Assembly (NCBI RefSeq): GCF_946479715.1
Contig: NZ_CAMLHF010000038.1
Span: 1-31,694, forward strand
Source of the DNA: an uncultured Pedobacter sp.
GTDB taxonomy: Bacteria; Bacteroidota; Bacteroidia; Sphingobacteriales; Sphingobacteriaceae
Length of the DNA: 31,694 nt
Reading direction: 5' to 3'
Shown piece by piece: positions 1 to 7,744 of the stretch. Positions within the stretch are counted from its first letter, which is position 1. Each line of letters begins with the position of its first letter. The notes under the pieces were generated by a model, which searched no databases, had not been told where the DNA came from, and was given only the letters and a program-made list of their open reading frames with translations. The translations under genes and the position numbers were made by a program.

Positions 1-556
1 ATGAGATGGGCTCATTTCTATCGTATGAACTATCAAATTGTTTTCCGTTTAATAGGGTTCCTTTATAATGGACAAGTACTGAGTCAGTAGCTTTGGGCAT
101 AATGCCTGTGCCTTTTGTAATTACCTGGTATTGTAATCCACTTGCAGTAACCTGAATACCTGGTTGTTTTTTGTTGTTTTCCAGAAATGCTGTTCCCTCT
201 GCAATTGCAGGTCCGAATTTCTTTTTACTTAAGGTTACAAATAGATTATTGATGGCCGATTGTGACCCTTGTGTTGTTAATGCGAAAGGCTTATCGTTAA
301 AAGCATCTTTCATACCCTGCATCATTAAGTCGTAATTGATAGCGTTTAAGCCATCTTTTTTCATGTTGCTGGCCATGGTTATTCCAAAAGAATAGCTTGC
401 CGAGTCTAATGTAGATTTAAATACAGGTTTGGCGATTGGTTTTGGGGTGCTTTTAGCGGTGGTTGTTTTCTTTGCTGCCGCAGGCTTCTTGCTTGTCTGG
501 GCAAGGGCTGCAACTGAGCATAATGGTAATAAAAGTGCGATTGCGATCTTCTTCAT
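1..556 (-). CDS. FKBP-type peptidyl-prolyl cis-trans isomerase, partial (C-terminus outside window)
   Basis: Reading leftwards from an ATG at 554-556, the 185 visible codons begin MKKIAIALLLPLCSVAALAQ, a Sec signal peptide with a probable cut after ALA. A low-complexity Lys/Ala/Thr/Pro linker (about residues 21-45) follows, then an FKBP_N (Mip-type) dimerisation segment (about 48-135, with SYSFGITMASNM), and the start of the FKBP catalytic domain (SGLQYQVITKGTG, VHYKGTLLNGKQFDSSYDR). The gene leaves the window before the rest of the catalytic fold. By family knowledge it is an envelope protein-folding catalyst acting on Xaa-Pro bonds in the periplasm. It lies downstream of ndk on the same strand, but has its own TAnnTTTG box. 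It is too short for automatic ORF callers here because the stop lies outside. Family assignment is firm; the substrate is unknown. Confidence 0.88.
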   Translation of the reverse strand, partial: MKKIAIALLLPLCSVAALAQTSKKPAAAKKTTTAKSTPKPIAKPVFKSTLDSASYSFGITMASNMKKDGLNAINYDLMMQGMKDAFNDKPFALTTQGSQSAINNLFVTLSKKKFGPAIAEGTAFLENNKKQPGIQVTASGLQYQVITKGTGIMPKATDSVLVHYKGTLLNGKQFDSSYDRNEPIS

Positions 557-581
557 TTTAATAAATTTGTTCCGAAAGGTA

Positions 582-589
582 CAAACTTA
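582..589 (-). promoter_or_regulatory. Bacteroidota -7 box (TAAGTTTG) for the FKBP gene
   Basis: Read on the minus strand this is TAAGTTTG, an exact match to TAnnTTTG. It lies 25 nt before the ATG at 556, so the leader would be about 20 nt. No convincing -33 TTG was found, which is common for this sigma factor. Confidence 0.5.
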
Positions 590-592
590 TGA

Positions 593-638
593 TAATTACC
601 CTGCATGTTGTTAAAATTTTGAGCATACAGGGTAATTA
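593..638 (-). terminator. ndk: Long hairpin between ndk and the FKBP gene
   Basis: The arms TAATTACCCTG (593-603) and CAGGGTAATTA (628-638) are perfect complements. In minus-strand RNA the pairing continues through one G-U wobble into a further TATG/CATG, giving about 15 bp with a 16-nt loop (608-623). It begins 10 nt after the ndk stop, so it is well placed to end ndk transcripts. There is no U-tract after it on the minus strand, so it may instead be a 3'-end stabilising or attenuating stem. It also directly abuts the -7 box of the next gene. Confidence 0.55.
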
Positions 639-647
639 GAAATTTTT

Positions 648-1067
648 CTAGAAACGCTCAGCAGCGGTAAAGAAGAAATCGCCTTCTATAGCAGCGTTTT
701 CGTTTGAATCAGAACCGTGAACAGCATTTGCATCAATAGATTTTGCATATTTTCTGCGGATAGTACCTTCGGCTGCTTCTGCAGGGTTGGTAGCACCGAT
801 AAGTGTTCTGAAATCTTCAATTGCATTATCCTTTTCTAGAATAGCAGCAACGATAGGTCCAGAAGACATAAAGCTTACTAAATCTGCATAAAAAGGACGT
901 TCTTTATGTACTTCATAAAATTTACCAGCAGTTTCAGGCGTTAATTGAGTGTATTTTAGTGCGATGATTTTAAAACCAGCTGTAGTTATATCATTAATAA
1001 TTGCGCCGATATGCCCGTTTGCAACAGCATCAGGCTTGATCATGGTAAAAGTTCTGTTCGTTGTCAT
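648..1067 (-). CDS. ndk: Nucleoside diphosphate kinase
   Basis: Cytosolic enzyme that transfers the gamma phosphate of ATP to NDPs through a phosphohistidine, keeping NTP pools balanced. At 139 aa it has the family's usual length. The N-terminal [11 protein letters not shown] contains Lys11, and the signature NAVHGSDS carries the catalytic His117, followed by the usual ENA segment. [15 protein letters not shown] is the conserved nucleotide-binding helix region. The ATG at 1065-1067 is the only sensible start, because the conserved fold begins at residue 5. An exact TAnnTTTG box lies on the minus strand at 1089-1096. It is divergent from nrnA and is followed by a hairpin at 593-638. Confidence 0.97.
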   Translation of the reverse strand: MTTNRTFTMIKPDAVANGHIGAIINDITTAGFKIIALKYTQLTPETAGKFYEVHKERPFYADLVSFMSSGPIVAAILEKDNAIEDFRTLIGATNPAEAAEGTIRRKYAKSIDANAVHGSDSNENAAIEGDFFFTAAERF

Positions 1068-1088
1068 TTTTTTATTTCAAATTTTTTG

Positions 1089-1096
1089 CAAAATTA
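1089..1096 (-). promoter_or_regulatory. ndk: -7 box (TAATTTTG) for ndk
   Basis: The minus strand reads TAATTTTG, an exact TAnnTTTG match 21 nt before the ndk ATG. The predicted leader is about 16 nt. No clear -33 element was seen. Confidence 0.5.
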
Positions 1097-1245
1097 CGTT
1101 TTATACTGTTAATATTAAAGTTTGAAATTTACATATACTTGTTGCTGTATAAAACTAGATAAATCGATTTCATCTCTATCTTATAAATAAATTGGATTAT
1201 AGATGAAATATAATAGGTTCAATTAATCATTAAATATTAATTCGT

Positions 1246-1253
1246 TAGCTTTG
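1246..1253 (+). promoter_or_regulatory. nrnA: -7 box (TAGCTTTG) for nrnA
   Basis: Exact TAnnTTTG match ending 12 nt before the ATG at 1266. The predicted transcription start is about 1258-1260, leaving only some 6-8 nt of leader. The box overlaps the alternative TTG start at 1251, which argues strongly that 1251 is not the translation start. Confidence 0.6.
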
Positions 1254-1265
1254 CGACCGAAAATT

Positions 1266-2276
1266 ATGTTATCCATTTCAGAAATAAAGTCGTTGCTGGC
1301 TACGCCGCAAAAAATAGTGATCACTACCCATCATAAACCTGATGGTGATGCAATGGGCTCTTCTTTGGGCTTATATGCTTATTTGATTCAATTGGGGCAT
1401 CATGTTAAGGTGATTACACCTACTGATTATCCATACTTTTTGCATTGGCTTCCTAATAACTCTGATGTAATTATTTATACAGAACAGCCTGAACACTCGG
1501 CAGAATTAGTTGCCGAAGCCGCAATGATCTTTTGTCTAGATTTTAATAGCCTTATCAGAATTAATGAACTTGGAGAGTTAGTTAGAGCTTCAAGTGCTTA
1601 TAAATTAATGATAGACCATCATCTGGAGCCTGAAGATTTTGACGATTACCGTCATTGGAGTATTAGTGCATGTGCTGCGGCTCAGTTGGTTTATGAGTTT
1701 ATTGTAAATGAACTTGGAGATGGGGCAAGGATGAACAAAGACATTGCTACCTGTCTTTATACCGGCATAATGACGGATTCTGGTTCTTTCAGGTTCCCAT
1801 CGGCAACATCAGAAGTATATCGCATGGCAGCTGATCTTATAGACCTTGGAGCGGAGCATTGGAAGATCCATCAGTTGGTGTACGATAATGCTACTGAAAA
1901 CAGGTTAAGGTTTTTAGGCCATTGTATAAGTAACAAGTTGGAGATCCTACGAGAGTTTAATACCGCAATTATTTCTGTTACTAAAGAAGAATTAAACCAA
2001 TATAATATAGCTACAGGAGATACAGAAGGGATAGTAAACTATGCCTTATCTATAAACGGGATCAGGCTTGCTGCATTTATTATTGAAAGAACTGATAAAG
2101 TTAAATTATCTTTGCGCTCCACCGGGGATTTTCCTGCTAATGAAATTTGCAAGAAATATTTTAATGGCGGTGGGCACAGGAATGCAGCGGGAGGATTTTC
2201 GGATAAGAATTTAGAAGATACAATAGCGCAATTTAAATCGGTATTGATAGAATATAAAACACAATTATTACAATAA
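1266..2276 (+). CDS. nrnA: DHH-family bifunctional oligoribonuclease / pAp phosphatase (NrnA)
   Basis: Cytosolic phosphoesterase that degrades 2-5 nt RNA fragments and/or dephosphorylates pAp. The 336-aa protein has the DHH domain order: HHKPDGDAMGSS (His22/23, Asp26, Asp28), Asp92 in CLDFNS, the DHH motif itself (Asp117-His118-His119 in MIDHHLEP), and TDSGSFR (Asp171) as the last metal ligand. The C-terminal DHHA1 domain ends in the substrate-binding GGGHRNAAGG loop near residue 310. I chose the ATG at 1266 rather than the TTG at 1251 because the -7 box overlaps the latter and conservation starts at MLSISEIKS. The next gene begins 31 bp downstream on the same strand, so co-transcription is likely. 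Confidence 0.93.
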   Translation: MLSISEIKSLLATPQKIVITTHHKPDGDAMGSSLGLYAYLIQLGHHVKVITPTDYPYFLHWLPNNSDVIIYTEQPEHSAELVAEAAMIFCLDFNSLIRINELGELVRASSAYKLMIDHHLEPEDFDDYRHWSISACAAAQLVYEFIVNELGDGARMNKDIATCLYTGIMTDSGSFRFPSATSEVYRMAADLIDLGAEHWKIHQLVYDNATENRLRFLGHCISNKLEILREFNTAIISVTKEELNQYNIATGDTEGIVNYALSINGIRLAAFIIERTDKVKLSLRSTGDFPANEICKKYFNGGGHRNAAGGFSDKNLEDTIAQFKSVLIEYKTQLLQ

Positions 2277-2307
2277 ATAAAAACCAAAAATAATTTATAA
2301 CAACCAC

Positions 2308-3309
2308 ATGAAGAAAGGTATAGTAATTCTTTTCGCAGCAACACTAGGGTTAGCTGCTTGTAACAACTACAAAAAAGGACCGGGAGGTTTGATGTATCAG
2401 ATACACAAATCGGGAGGAAACGAAAAAATTAAGGAAGGTGATATTGTTAAGATAAACTTTATCCAAAAAACTGAAAAAGATTCGACAATTGTAAGCACGT
2501 TTGATTTAGGTCAGCCTCAAGTATTTCCTGTTGGAAAAAAAGCTTATGATGGCGATATGAACGATGTACTTTATTTATTTGGTGAAGGTGATAGCGCAAC
2601 ATTTAAGCTAAACCTTGATACTATGGCTAAGCACTCTGGTCAGCCAAAACCACCAGCAAATGCAAAAGATACCTACATGGTGTTTACTGTTAAAATAGAA
2701 AAAGTATTGAAAAAAGCTGCTGGTGAAGCAGATACAACTTTCCAAAAGAAAGCTCAGGAATTTTTCCAAAAAGATTATCAAGCTACCATCGCTAAATTGA
2801 AAGATTCAGAAGCTGGTAAAATCAAAAAGTTTGTTGCTGACAACAACCTTAAAACTCAAACTACTGCATCAGGTTTACAGTACGTGATTAACGCACAGGG
2901 TAGTGCTCAAAAACCAGTTGCGGGTGATACAATTATGTTAAACTACACTGGTAAATTGCTTAACAAAAAAGCAGACGGTAAAGACAATATTTTTGACACT
3001 TCAGTTGAATCTATTGCTAAAGCAGCTGGAAAATACAATGCTATGGCAAAATATGCTCCACGTCCGTTTACTATCGGTGCAGCAATCCCAGGATTTGATG
3101 AGGCTTATCAATTAATTGGTAAAGGCGGAAAAATCACTGTAATTATTCCTTCTGCATTAGGTTACGGAGAAGGTGGTCAGCCACAAGCTGGAATTACTCC
3201 TTTCTCTCCTCTTTGCTTTGACATTGAAATTGTAGATATTAAAAAACCAACAGCTCAGGCTGGTGCAACTATTGCTCCAATAACTCCTGCAGCTCCGGTG
3301 AAAAAATAA
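2308..3309 (+). CDS. Lipoprotein FKBP-type prolyl isomerase with two FKBP-like domains
   Basis: Envelope prolyl isomerase of 333 aa. The N-terminus MKKGIVILFAATLGLAAC is a lipoprotein signal (lipobox LAAC, acylated Cys18), so it is membrane anchored. Residues about 35-135 resemble a degenerate FKBP fold (GDIVKINF, FGEGDSATFKL) lacking the usual GYG active-site loop. A charged helical linker (about 140-180) leads to a canonical FKBP domain (about 185-312: SGLQYVINAQG, DTIMLNYTGKLL, PFTIGAAIPGFDEA, VIIPSALGYGEGG). That domain carries an insertion of about 20 residues between FDTS and PFTIG. The tail is Ala/Pro-rich. It follows nrnA closely and ends in a strong intrinsic terminator. The target proteins are unknown. 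Confidence 0.9.
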   Translation: MKKGIVILFAATLGLAACNNYKKGPGGLMYQIHKSGGNEKIKEGDIVKINFIQKTEKDSTIVSTFDLGQPQVFPVGKKAYDGDMNDVLYLFGEGDSATFKLNLDTMAKHSGQPKPPANAKDTYMVFTVKIEKVLKKAAGEADTTFQKKAQEFFQKDYQATIAKLKDSEAGKIKKFVADNNLKTQTTASGLQYVINAQGSAQKPVAGDTIMLNYTGKLLNKKADGKDNIFDTSVESIAKAAGKYNAMAKYAPRPFTIGAAIPGFDEAYQLIGKGGKITVIIPSALGYGEGGQPQAGITPFSPLCFDIEIVDIKKPTAQAGATIAPITPAAPVKK

Positions 3310-3316
3310 TATTTTA

Positions 3317-3376
3317 GCTGTATATACAGCAAGATTAAAAGAGGGTGTGTCATTTTATGATACACCCTCTTTTTTT
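3317..3376 (+). terminator. Rho-independent terminator after the FKBP lipoprotein gene
   Basis: GAGGGTGTGTCA (3341-3352) pairs with TGATACACCCTC (3358-3369) over 12 bp with one G-U, closing a 5-nt loop. An A-run precedes it, and seven Ts follow at 3370-3376. A smaller perfect palindrome, GCTGTATATACAGC, lies just upstream at 3317-3330. The in-frame start at 3345 for the next ORF falls inside this stem and is therefore not a real start. Confidence 0.9.
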
Positions 3377-3405
3377 GTTATTATCAGCTTACTGTGGTTT
3401 TTTGT

Positions 3406-3413
3406 TAACTTTG
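3406..3413 (+). promoter_or_regulatory. tatD: -7 box (TAACTTTG) for tatD, giving a leaderless transcript
   Basis: Exact TAnnTTTG match whose final G is only 3 nt before the tatD ATG at 3417. The expected transcription start, 4-7 nt after the box, coincides with the ATG. It sits between the preceding terminator and the gene, as a real promoter should. Confidence 0.6.
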
Positions 3414-3416
3414 CTC

Positions 3417-4184
3417 ATGCTTTTAACGGATACCCACACACACCTGTATTACGAAACGGACGAGGAGAAACAAGCGTTGCTTATGCAGCGTTGCTTTGAT
3501 AATAATATAGAGCGATTGTTTTTGCCCAATGTTGATATTGCTTCAATTGCTAGCATAGATGCTATGGTGAAGAAATACCCTAAAAATTGTTTTGCTATGG
3601 CGGGCCTGCATCCATGTGAGGTGAAGGAGGATTACGAATTGGTATTGGATGAAATTTGCCAAAGTATTGTGGATAGAGAAATCTATGCTATTGGTGAGAT
3701 AGGGATTGATCTTTATTGGGATAAGGCCACTTTAGAAATTCAGAAAATTGCTTTTATAGAGCAGATTAAATGGGCTAAGGATCTTGATTTGCCTATTGTT
3801 ATTCATTGCAGGGAAGCCTTTGATGAGGTTTTTGAAGTACTGGAACAAGAGAAGGACAAAAAACTAAGAGGAATTTTTCATTGCTTTACAGGTAATCTGG
3901 AGCAAGCTAAACATGCTATAGAACTTGGGTTTCATTTAGGCATTGGAGGTGTGGTTACTTATAAAAAATCGGGACTTGACGAGGTGCTAATGAACATACC
4001 GCTTGCTAATATTGTTTTAGAAACCGATTCTCCATATTTAGCGCCTGTTCCTTTTAGAGGGAAACCCAACGAAAGCAGTTATCTTATTCATGTTGCAGAG
4101 AAGTTAGCAGAGATCTATAATACAAGTGTAGAAGAGATCGCATCCGTAACAACAGCCAATTCCATCAGCGTTTTTAAAGTTTAA
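3417..4184 (+). CDS. tatD: TatD-family metal-dependent hydrolase / DNase
   Basis: Cytosolic metal-dependent phosphoesterase of the amidohydrolase-fold TatD family, with DNase or quality-control roles. Starting at ATG 3417 gives 255 aa, the usual family length, beginning MLLTDTHTHLYYE. His7 and His9 form the metal-binding HxH at the first strand. The other ligands are Glu in IGEIGIDLYW, His in VIHCREAF, His in FHCFTG and Asp in LETDSPYLAP. The longer version from 3345 would add a hydrophobic peptide translated from the terminator and promoter, so I reject it. The asparaginase gene starts 3 bp after the stop, indicating translational coupling in a two-gene operon. Confidence 0.93.
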   Translation: MLLTDTHTHLYYETDEEKQALLMQRCFDNNIERLFLPNVDIASIASIDAMVKKYPKNCFAMAGLHPCEVKEDYELVLDEICQSIVDREIYAIGEIGIDLYWDKATLEIQKIAFIEQIKWAKDLDLPIVIHCREAFDEVFEVLEQEKDKKLRGIFHCFTGNLEQAKHAIELGFHLGIGGVVTYKKSGLDEVLMNIPLANIVLETDSPYLAPVPFRGKPNESSYLIHVAEKLAEIYNTSVEEIASVTTANSISVFKV

Positions 4185-4186
4185 CA

Positions 4187-5203
4187 ATGACCAGAATACT
4201 TATTATATATACCGGTGGTACAATTGGGATGGTTAATGACCCTAAAACCGGAACGCTGATTCCTTTTGATTTTAAGCAAATTCAACAAAATGTTCCGGAG
4301 CTGAAACGGTTGAATTATGATCTTGATGTCTATTCTTTTGATCCTATACTAGATTCCTCTAACATGACACCAGAGATCTGGGCTGATATTGCTCAATTAA
4401 TCTGTGATAAGTATAATGAGTTTGATGGTTTTGTGATTTTGCATGGATCAGATACGATGGCTTTTACAGCATCTGCCTTGAGTTTTATGCTCGAAAACCT
4501 TGGAAAGCCAGTAGTGCTTACAGGTTCTCAGCTTCCTATTGGAGAAATAAGGACGGATGCCAAGGAGAATTTAATTACTGCACTGGAAATAGCCGCTACC
4601 AAAGAAAATGGAAGGGCAATGATTCCAGAAGTGTGTATTTATTTTGATTATCAGTTGTTTAGAGGAAATAGGTCAATAAAATACAACGCCGAAAAATTTG
4701 AAGCTTTTCGGTCGCCTAATTATCCGATTCTGGCAGAAGCAGGGGTGACACTTTCTTTTTTCAAGAACTATATTTTACCCCAGCCGGAGAAACAGTTAAA
4801 GGTAAATTTGAAATTTAATCCAAATATTGGTGTTTTGAAATTGTACCCAGGAATTTCACCTCAGGCAGTTAAAGCAATAACCGATTCACCGGTAGATGCT
4901 ATTATTTTGGAGACTTTTGGTTCAGGAAATACGACAACAGCCGAGTGGTTTATTGAATGCTTGCAAAAAGCAATTAATAAGGGTAAGGTGATCGTAGATA
5001 TTACTCAATGTCAGCGTGGCTCAGTTGAGCTCGGCATGTATCAAACGAGCAAAAAGCTACAGCAGATGGGAGTGGTGAGTGGTTACGATATGACATTTGA
5101 AGCAACTACTACTAAATTAATGTACCTGATGGGGCAGGGTCTGGAGAAAAGTGAACTGGTACGTTTAATAGAAAAGCCTTTAAGGGGGGAATTAACTGTT
5201 TAA
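4187..5203 (+). CDS. ansA: Type I (cytosolic) L-asparaginase
   Basis: Hydrolyses L-asparagine to aspartate and ammonia. The 338-aa length fits type I enzymes, and there is no signal peptide. The two signatures are visible: YTGGTIGM (nucleophile Thr12) near the N-terminus, and HGSDTMAFTASAL (Thr90-Asp89 pair). The C-terminal small domain includes ILETFGSGNT and ITQCQRGSVELGMY, typical of the family. Annotation as an asparaginase/glutaminase is secure; specificity between asparagine and other amides cannot be read from sequence. The start lies 3 bp after the tatD stop, so it depends on the tatD promoter. Confidence 0.93.
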   Translation: MTRILIIYTGGTIGMVNDPKTGTLIPFDFKQIQQNVPELKRLNYDLDVYSFDPILDSSNMTPEIWADIAQLICDKYNEFDGFVILHGSDTMAFTASALSFMLENLGKPVVLTGSQLPIGEIRTDAKENLITALEIAATKENGRAMIPEVCIYFDYQLFRGNRSIKYNAEKFEAFRSPNYPILAEAGVTLSFFKNYILPQPEKQLKVNLKFNPNIGVLKLYPGISPQAVKAITDSPVDAIILETFGSGNTTTAEWFIECLQKAINKGKVIVDITQCQRGSVELGMYQTSKKLQQMGVVSGYDMTFEATTTKLMYLMGQGLEKSELVRLIEKPLRGELTV

Positions 5204-5205
5204 AG

Positions 5206-5213
5206 TAAATTTG
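5206..5213 (+). promoter_or_regulatory. Upstream -7 box candidate (TAAATTTG), P2 of the sulfur gene
   Basis: Exact TAnnTTTG match only 2 nt after the ansA stop codon and 41 nt upstream of an identical TAAATTTG box at 5247-5254. If active, it would give a leader of about 38 nt. It could equally be a chance hit. Confidence 0.3.
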
Positions 5214-5246
5214 CAGCGTAGTTTTTATGCTGAAAGATTATAATCT

Positions 5247-5254
5247 TAAATTTG
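5247..5254 (+). promoter_or_regulatory. -7 box (TAAATTTG) giving a leaderless mRNA
   Basis: Exact TAnnTTTG match ending 3 nt before the ATG at 5258. The predicted transcription start lands on the ATG. It overlaps the alternative TTG start at 5252, which is therefore unlikely. Confidence 0.55.
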
Positions 5255-5257
5255 TGT

Positions 5258-6673
5258 ATGAATATTGAACAGATCTATACGGGTTGTTTGGCAGAGGCTG
5301 CTTACTATATTGAGAGTAATGGCGAGGCAGCTATAATTGACCCTTTGCGTGAAGTTGAGCCATATTTAAAGAAGGCCGAGAAAGATAGAGCAAAGATTAA
5401 GTATATTTTTGAAACACATTTTCATGCAGATTTTGTATCAGGGCATATAGATTTAGCCGAGAAATCTGGTGCTGATATTGTTTACGGCCCAACTGCTAAA
5501 ACGTCTTTTAAATCGCATATTGCCAAAGATGGTGAGCAGTTTAGAGTTGGCGATTTAACGATTACTACATTACATACACCCGGACATACTCCGGAATCTA
5601 CAACTTATTTGCTGACAGATAAGGAGGGTAAGGCTTATTGTATTTTTACAGGTGATACATTGTTTATTGGAGATGTAGGCAGGCCGGATCTGGCTCAGCA
5701 AGGTTCCTTAACTGTTGAGGATATGGCAGCTACGTTATATGATTCATTGCAGAATAAAATATTGACCTTACCTGATGATGTATTAGTTTATCCCGCACAC
5801 GGTGCCGGTTCTGCTTGTGGCAAAAACATGAGTAAGGAGACTTTTGATACTTTGGGGCATCAAAAGGAGGTAAACTATGCACTTAAAGCGAAAACAAAAG
5901 CGCAATTTATAAAAGAAGTGACCGACGGTATTTTACCGCCACCCCAGTACTTTGCCAAGAATGCTGAGATGAATAAGCATGGTTACGAGAGTTTTGATGA
6001 TGTTTATGAAAAGGGTTTTAATCCTTTAAACCCAGATGAATTTGAGGCTATGGTTAATCATGCAGGAGCTGTGATTCTAGATACGAGAGATCCACAGGTG
6101 TTTGCTAAGGGATTTATCCCTTCGTCGGTAAATATTGGCCTTAACGGGCAATTTGCTCCCTGGGTAGGTGCTTTAATTACAGATCTGAAACAAGCTTTAT
6201 TGCTGATTGTTGAGGAAGGAAAAGAAGAAGAAGCCATTACACGCTTATCCCGTGTAGGTTATGATAATACTATTGGATACCTTAAAGGCGGGATTACCGC
6301 GTGGGAAGCAAGTGGTAAGGACATAGATACCATTACCTCTATTTCTGCTGAAGCATTTGAAGATATCGTAAATGAGAATCCTGATGTGAATGCCCTTGAT
6401 GTAAGGAAACCTGGAGAATATGAGGCGGAGCATTTAGAAAATACGCTAGCTCGCCCTTTGGATTATATTAATGAATGGACAAAGGAAATTGATGCTAAGC
6501 AAACTTATTATATTCATTGTGCTGGCGGCTATCGTTCTATGATAGCGGCATCTATACTAAAAGCGAGAGGCGTTGAACATGTTGTTGATATTGCAGGGGG
6601 ATATGGAGCCATTAAATCTACAGGGTTGAAACGTACAGATTTTGCCTGCCCATCTAAAGCTATGAAAGACTGA
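5258..6673 (+). CDS. Persulfide dioxygenase-rhodanese fusion (MBL fold plus two rhodanese domains)
   Basis: Probable cytosolic enzyme of sulfide/persulfide detoxification: an ETHE1-like metallo-beta-lactamase domain oxidises persulfide to sulfite, and rhodanese domains move sulfane sulfur. In the 471-aa protein from ATG 5258, the MBL domain (about 1-210) shows THFHADFVSGH (His54, His56, Asp58), TPGHTPES (His110), FTGDTLF (Asp133) and PAHGAGS (His181). Rhodanese 1 (about 258-355) has the fold (ILDTRDPQVFAKGFIP) but no active-site Cys where it is expected (LLLIVEEGKEE). Rhodanese 2 (about 360-465) has a normal loop HCAGGYRS with Cys421. Only the second domain should be catalytic. The gene ends 4 bp before the convergent hydrolase. 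Confidence 0.88.
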   Translation: MNIEQIYTGCLAEAAYYIESNGEAAIIDPLREVEPYLKKAEKDRAKIKYIFETHFHADFVSGHIDLAEKSGADIVYGPTAKTSFKSHIAKDGEQFRVGDLTITTLHTPGHTPESTTYLLTDKEGKAYCIFTGDTLFIGDVGRPDLAQQGSLTVEDMAATLYDSLQNKILTLPDDVLVYPAHGAGSACGKNMSKETFDTLGHQKEVNYALKAKTKAQFIKEVTDGILPPPQYFAKNAEMNKHGYESFDDVYEKGFNPLNPDEFEAMVNHAGAVILDTRDPQVFAKGFIPSSVNIGLNGQFAPWVGALITDLKQALLLIVEEGKEEEAITRLSRVGYDNTIGYLKGGITAWEASGKDIDTITSISAEAFEDIVNENPDVNALDVRKPGEYEAEHLENTLARPLDYINEWTKEIDAKQTYYIHCAGGYRSMIAASILKARGVEHVVDIAGGYGAIKSTGLKRTDFACPSKAMKD

Positions 6674-6681
6674 GGCTTTAG
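6654..6681. terminator. Hairpin spanning the convergent gene ends
   Basis: CTAAAGC (6654-6660) and GCTTTAG (6675-6681) form a 7-bp stem around a 14-nt loop that contains both stop codons' surroundings (6671-6673 and 6678-6680). It could end transcription from both sides. No long T-tract is present, so this is only a candidate. Confidence 0.3.
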
Positions 6682-7673
6682 TTTGCTTTGATCTTTAAGG
6701 TATTTGTAATGAAGTTGTCAATAGCCTTCTGAACGCCTTCAATATCTTTAGATGTAATATGAGAGCCAAGAACATGACTGCCTCCATTAGGGATAGCTAC
6801 CTTTGATTTTAAGCTCGCTGGCGTTCCTAATTCATCATACATTTTTAACATCGCGTCGACTTTTACGACAGGATCTTGTTCCTGTTCATTTTTATAATAG
6901 TATAAAAGTAACAGTGGTTGTTTAATCTTGTTAAAAGTTTCTTCGGTCATGCTTGATTCTACCAGCTCTTCGAGTTGTACCACAGATTCCAGACGATATT
7001 GGGTATACCAGTACTTTTTATATTCTTCAGACTTGCCTTCTACTATTTTTTCTTTCCCACCAATTACTAATCTCGACATTTCTAATCCCCATGGATTATT
7101 GGCAAGAAAAGCAAGCTTATCGTTAATTGCCACATTAGGCGAAATTAGAATAACGCTATAAATATCCGGGTAAGTGGCTGCAAGTTTTAATGCTAGCGTG
7201 CCACCAGTAGAGGTGCCAACAAGAATCACTTTTTTGCCTAATCTTTTTCCTATTTCAAGAGCCTGTTTGGCGCTTTCCCATAAACGATCGGCAGTTGCGT
7301 ATTCCATTGCTGAAACTGTGTCTACACCATGGTCTGACAGTCGGGAGAGGTAAAGATTTGCTTTTATTTTTTTTGCAAGATTTATATGGACCGGATTGCC
7401 TTCTTCTTTTGAAGCAGAATAACCATGTAAATAAACTACTGCATACTCGGTTTGCTGCTTGACAGTGCTGTCTGCCCAAACAATTTCGGCTTCATTATTT
7501 GGTTTTATTTTATGCCGACTTTCAATACTTTTAACATAATCTTCGAGTTTATTGACTGGGGGAATTGCGGGGAGATTTGTTGAATAAAGTGGATGCTGAG
7601 GTTTTGGACCTAAGAGATAGATCACAATTGCAAGGGCTAACAGAGAGGATAGTACTATTAATGTTATTTTCAC
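6678..7673 (-). CDS. Membrane-anchored alpha/beta hydrolase (serine esterase/lipase-like)
   Basis: A 331-aa protein of the alpha/beta-hydrolase fold. Residues 3-22 (LIVLSSLLALAIVIYLLG) form one hydrophobic segment without a clear cleavage site, suggesting a signal anchor with the enzyme outside the inner membrane. The oxyanion strand YLHGYSASKEE is at about 81-91, the nucleophile elbow GTSTGG places Ser155, and NGGSHVLGSH near residue 300 supplies the catalytic His. An acidic partner is likely in EQDPVV. It begins with GTG at 7671-7673, because no ATG lies upstream in frame before a stop. It overlaps no neighbour but is convergent with the persulfide gene. It is probably a carboxylesterase or monoacylglycerol lipase-type enzyme; the substrate is not readable. 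Confidence 0.8.
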   Translation of the reverse strand: MKITLIVLSSLLALAIVIYLLGPKPQHPLYSTNLPAIPPVNKLEDYVKSIESRHKIKPNNEAEIVWADSTVKQQTEYAVVYLHGYSASKEEGNPVHINLAKKIKANLYLSRLSDHGVDTVSAMEYATADRLWESAKQALEIGKRLGKKVILVGTSTGGTLALKLAATYPDIYSVILISPNVAINDKLAFLANNPWGLEMSRLVIGGKEKIVEGKSEEYKKYWYTQYRLESVVQLEELVESSMTEETFNKIKQPLLLLYYYKNEQEQDPVVKVDAMLKMYDELGTPASLKSKVAIPNGGSHVLGSHITSKDIEGVQKAIDNFITNTLKIKAN

Positions 7674-7716
7674 CTTAAACTTTTTACTAAAAGTACGGTT
7701 TTAAAGGAATTTAATT

Positions 7717-7724
7717 TATGTTTG
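7717..7724 (+). promoter_or_regulatory. -7 box (TATGTTTG) for the polyprenyl synthase
   Basis: Exact TAnnTTTG match 20 nt upstream of the ATG at 7745, in the divergent region shared with the alpha/beta hydrolase. The predicted leader is about 15 nt. Confidence 0.5.
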
Positions 7725-7744
7725 CACACACATTTTTTACCTGA

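Noticed and set aside
429..614. Small plus-strand hydrophobic frame opposite the FKBP signal peptide
   Set aside because: It is the complement of a Lys/Ala-rich signal and linker, which naturally reads as hydrophobic on the other strand.
2039..2344. Antisense open frame across the nrnA 3' end and FKBP start
   Set aside because: Overlaps two well-supported genes and shows no recognisable protein features.
3345..3416. N-terminal hydrophobic extension of TatD from the upstream ATG at 3345
   Set aside because: It is translated from the intrinsic terminator stem and the tatD promoter; the conserved TatD N-terminus begins at 3417.
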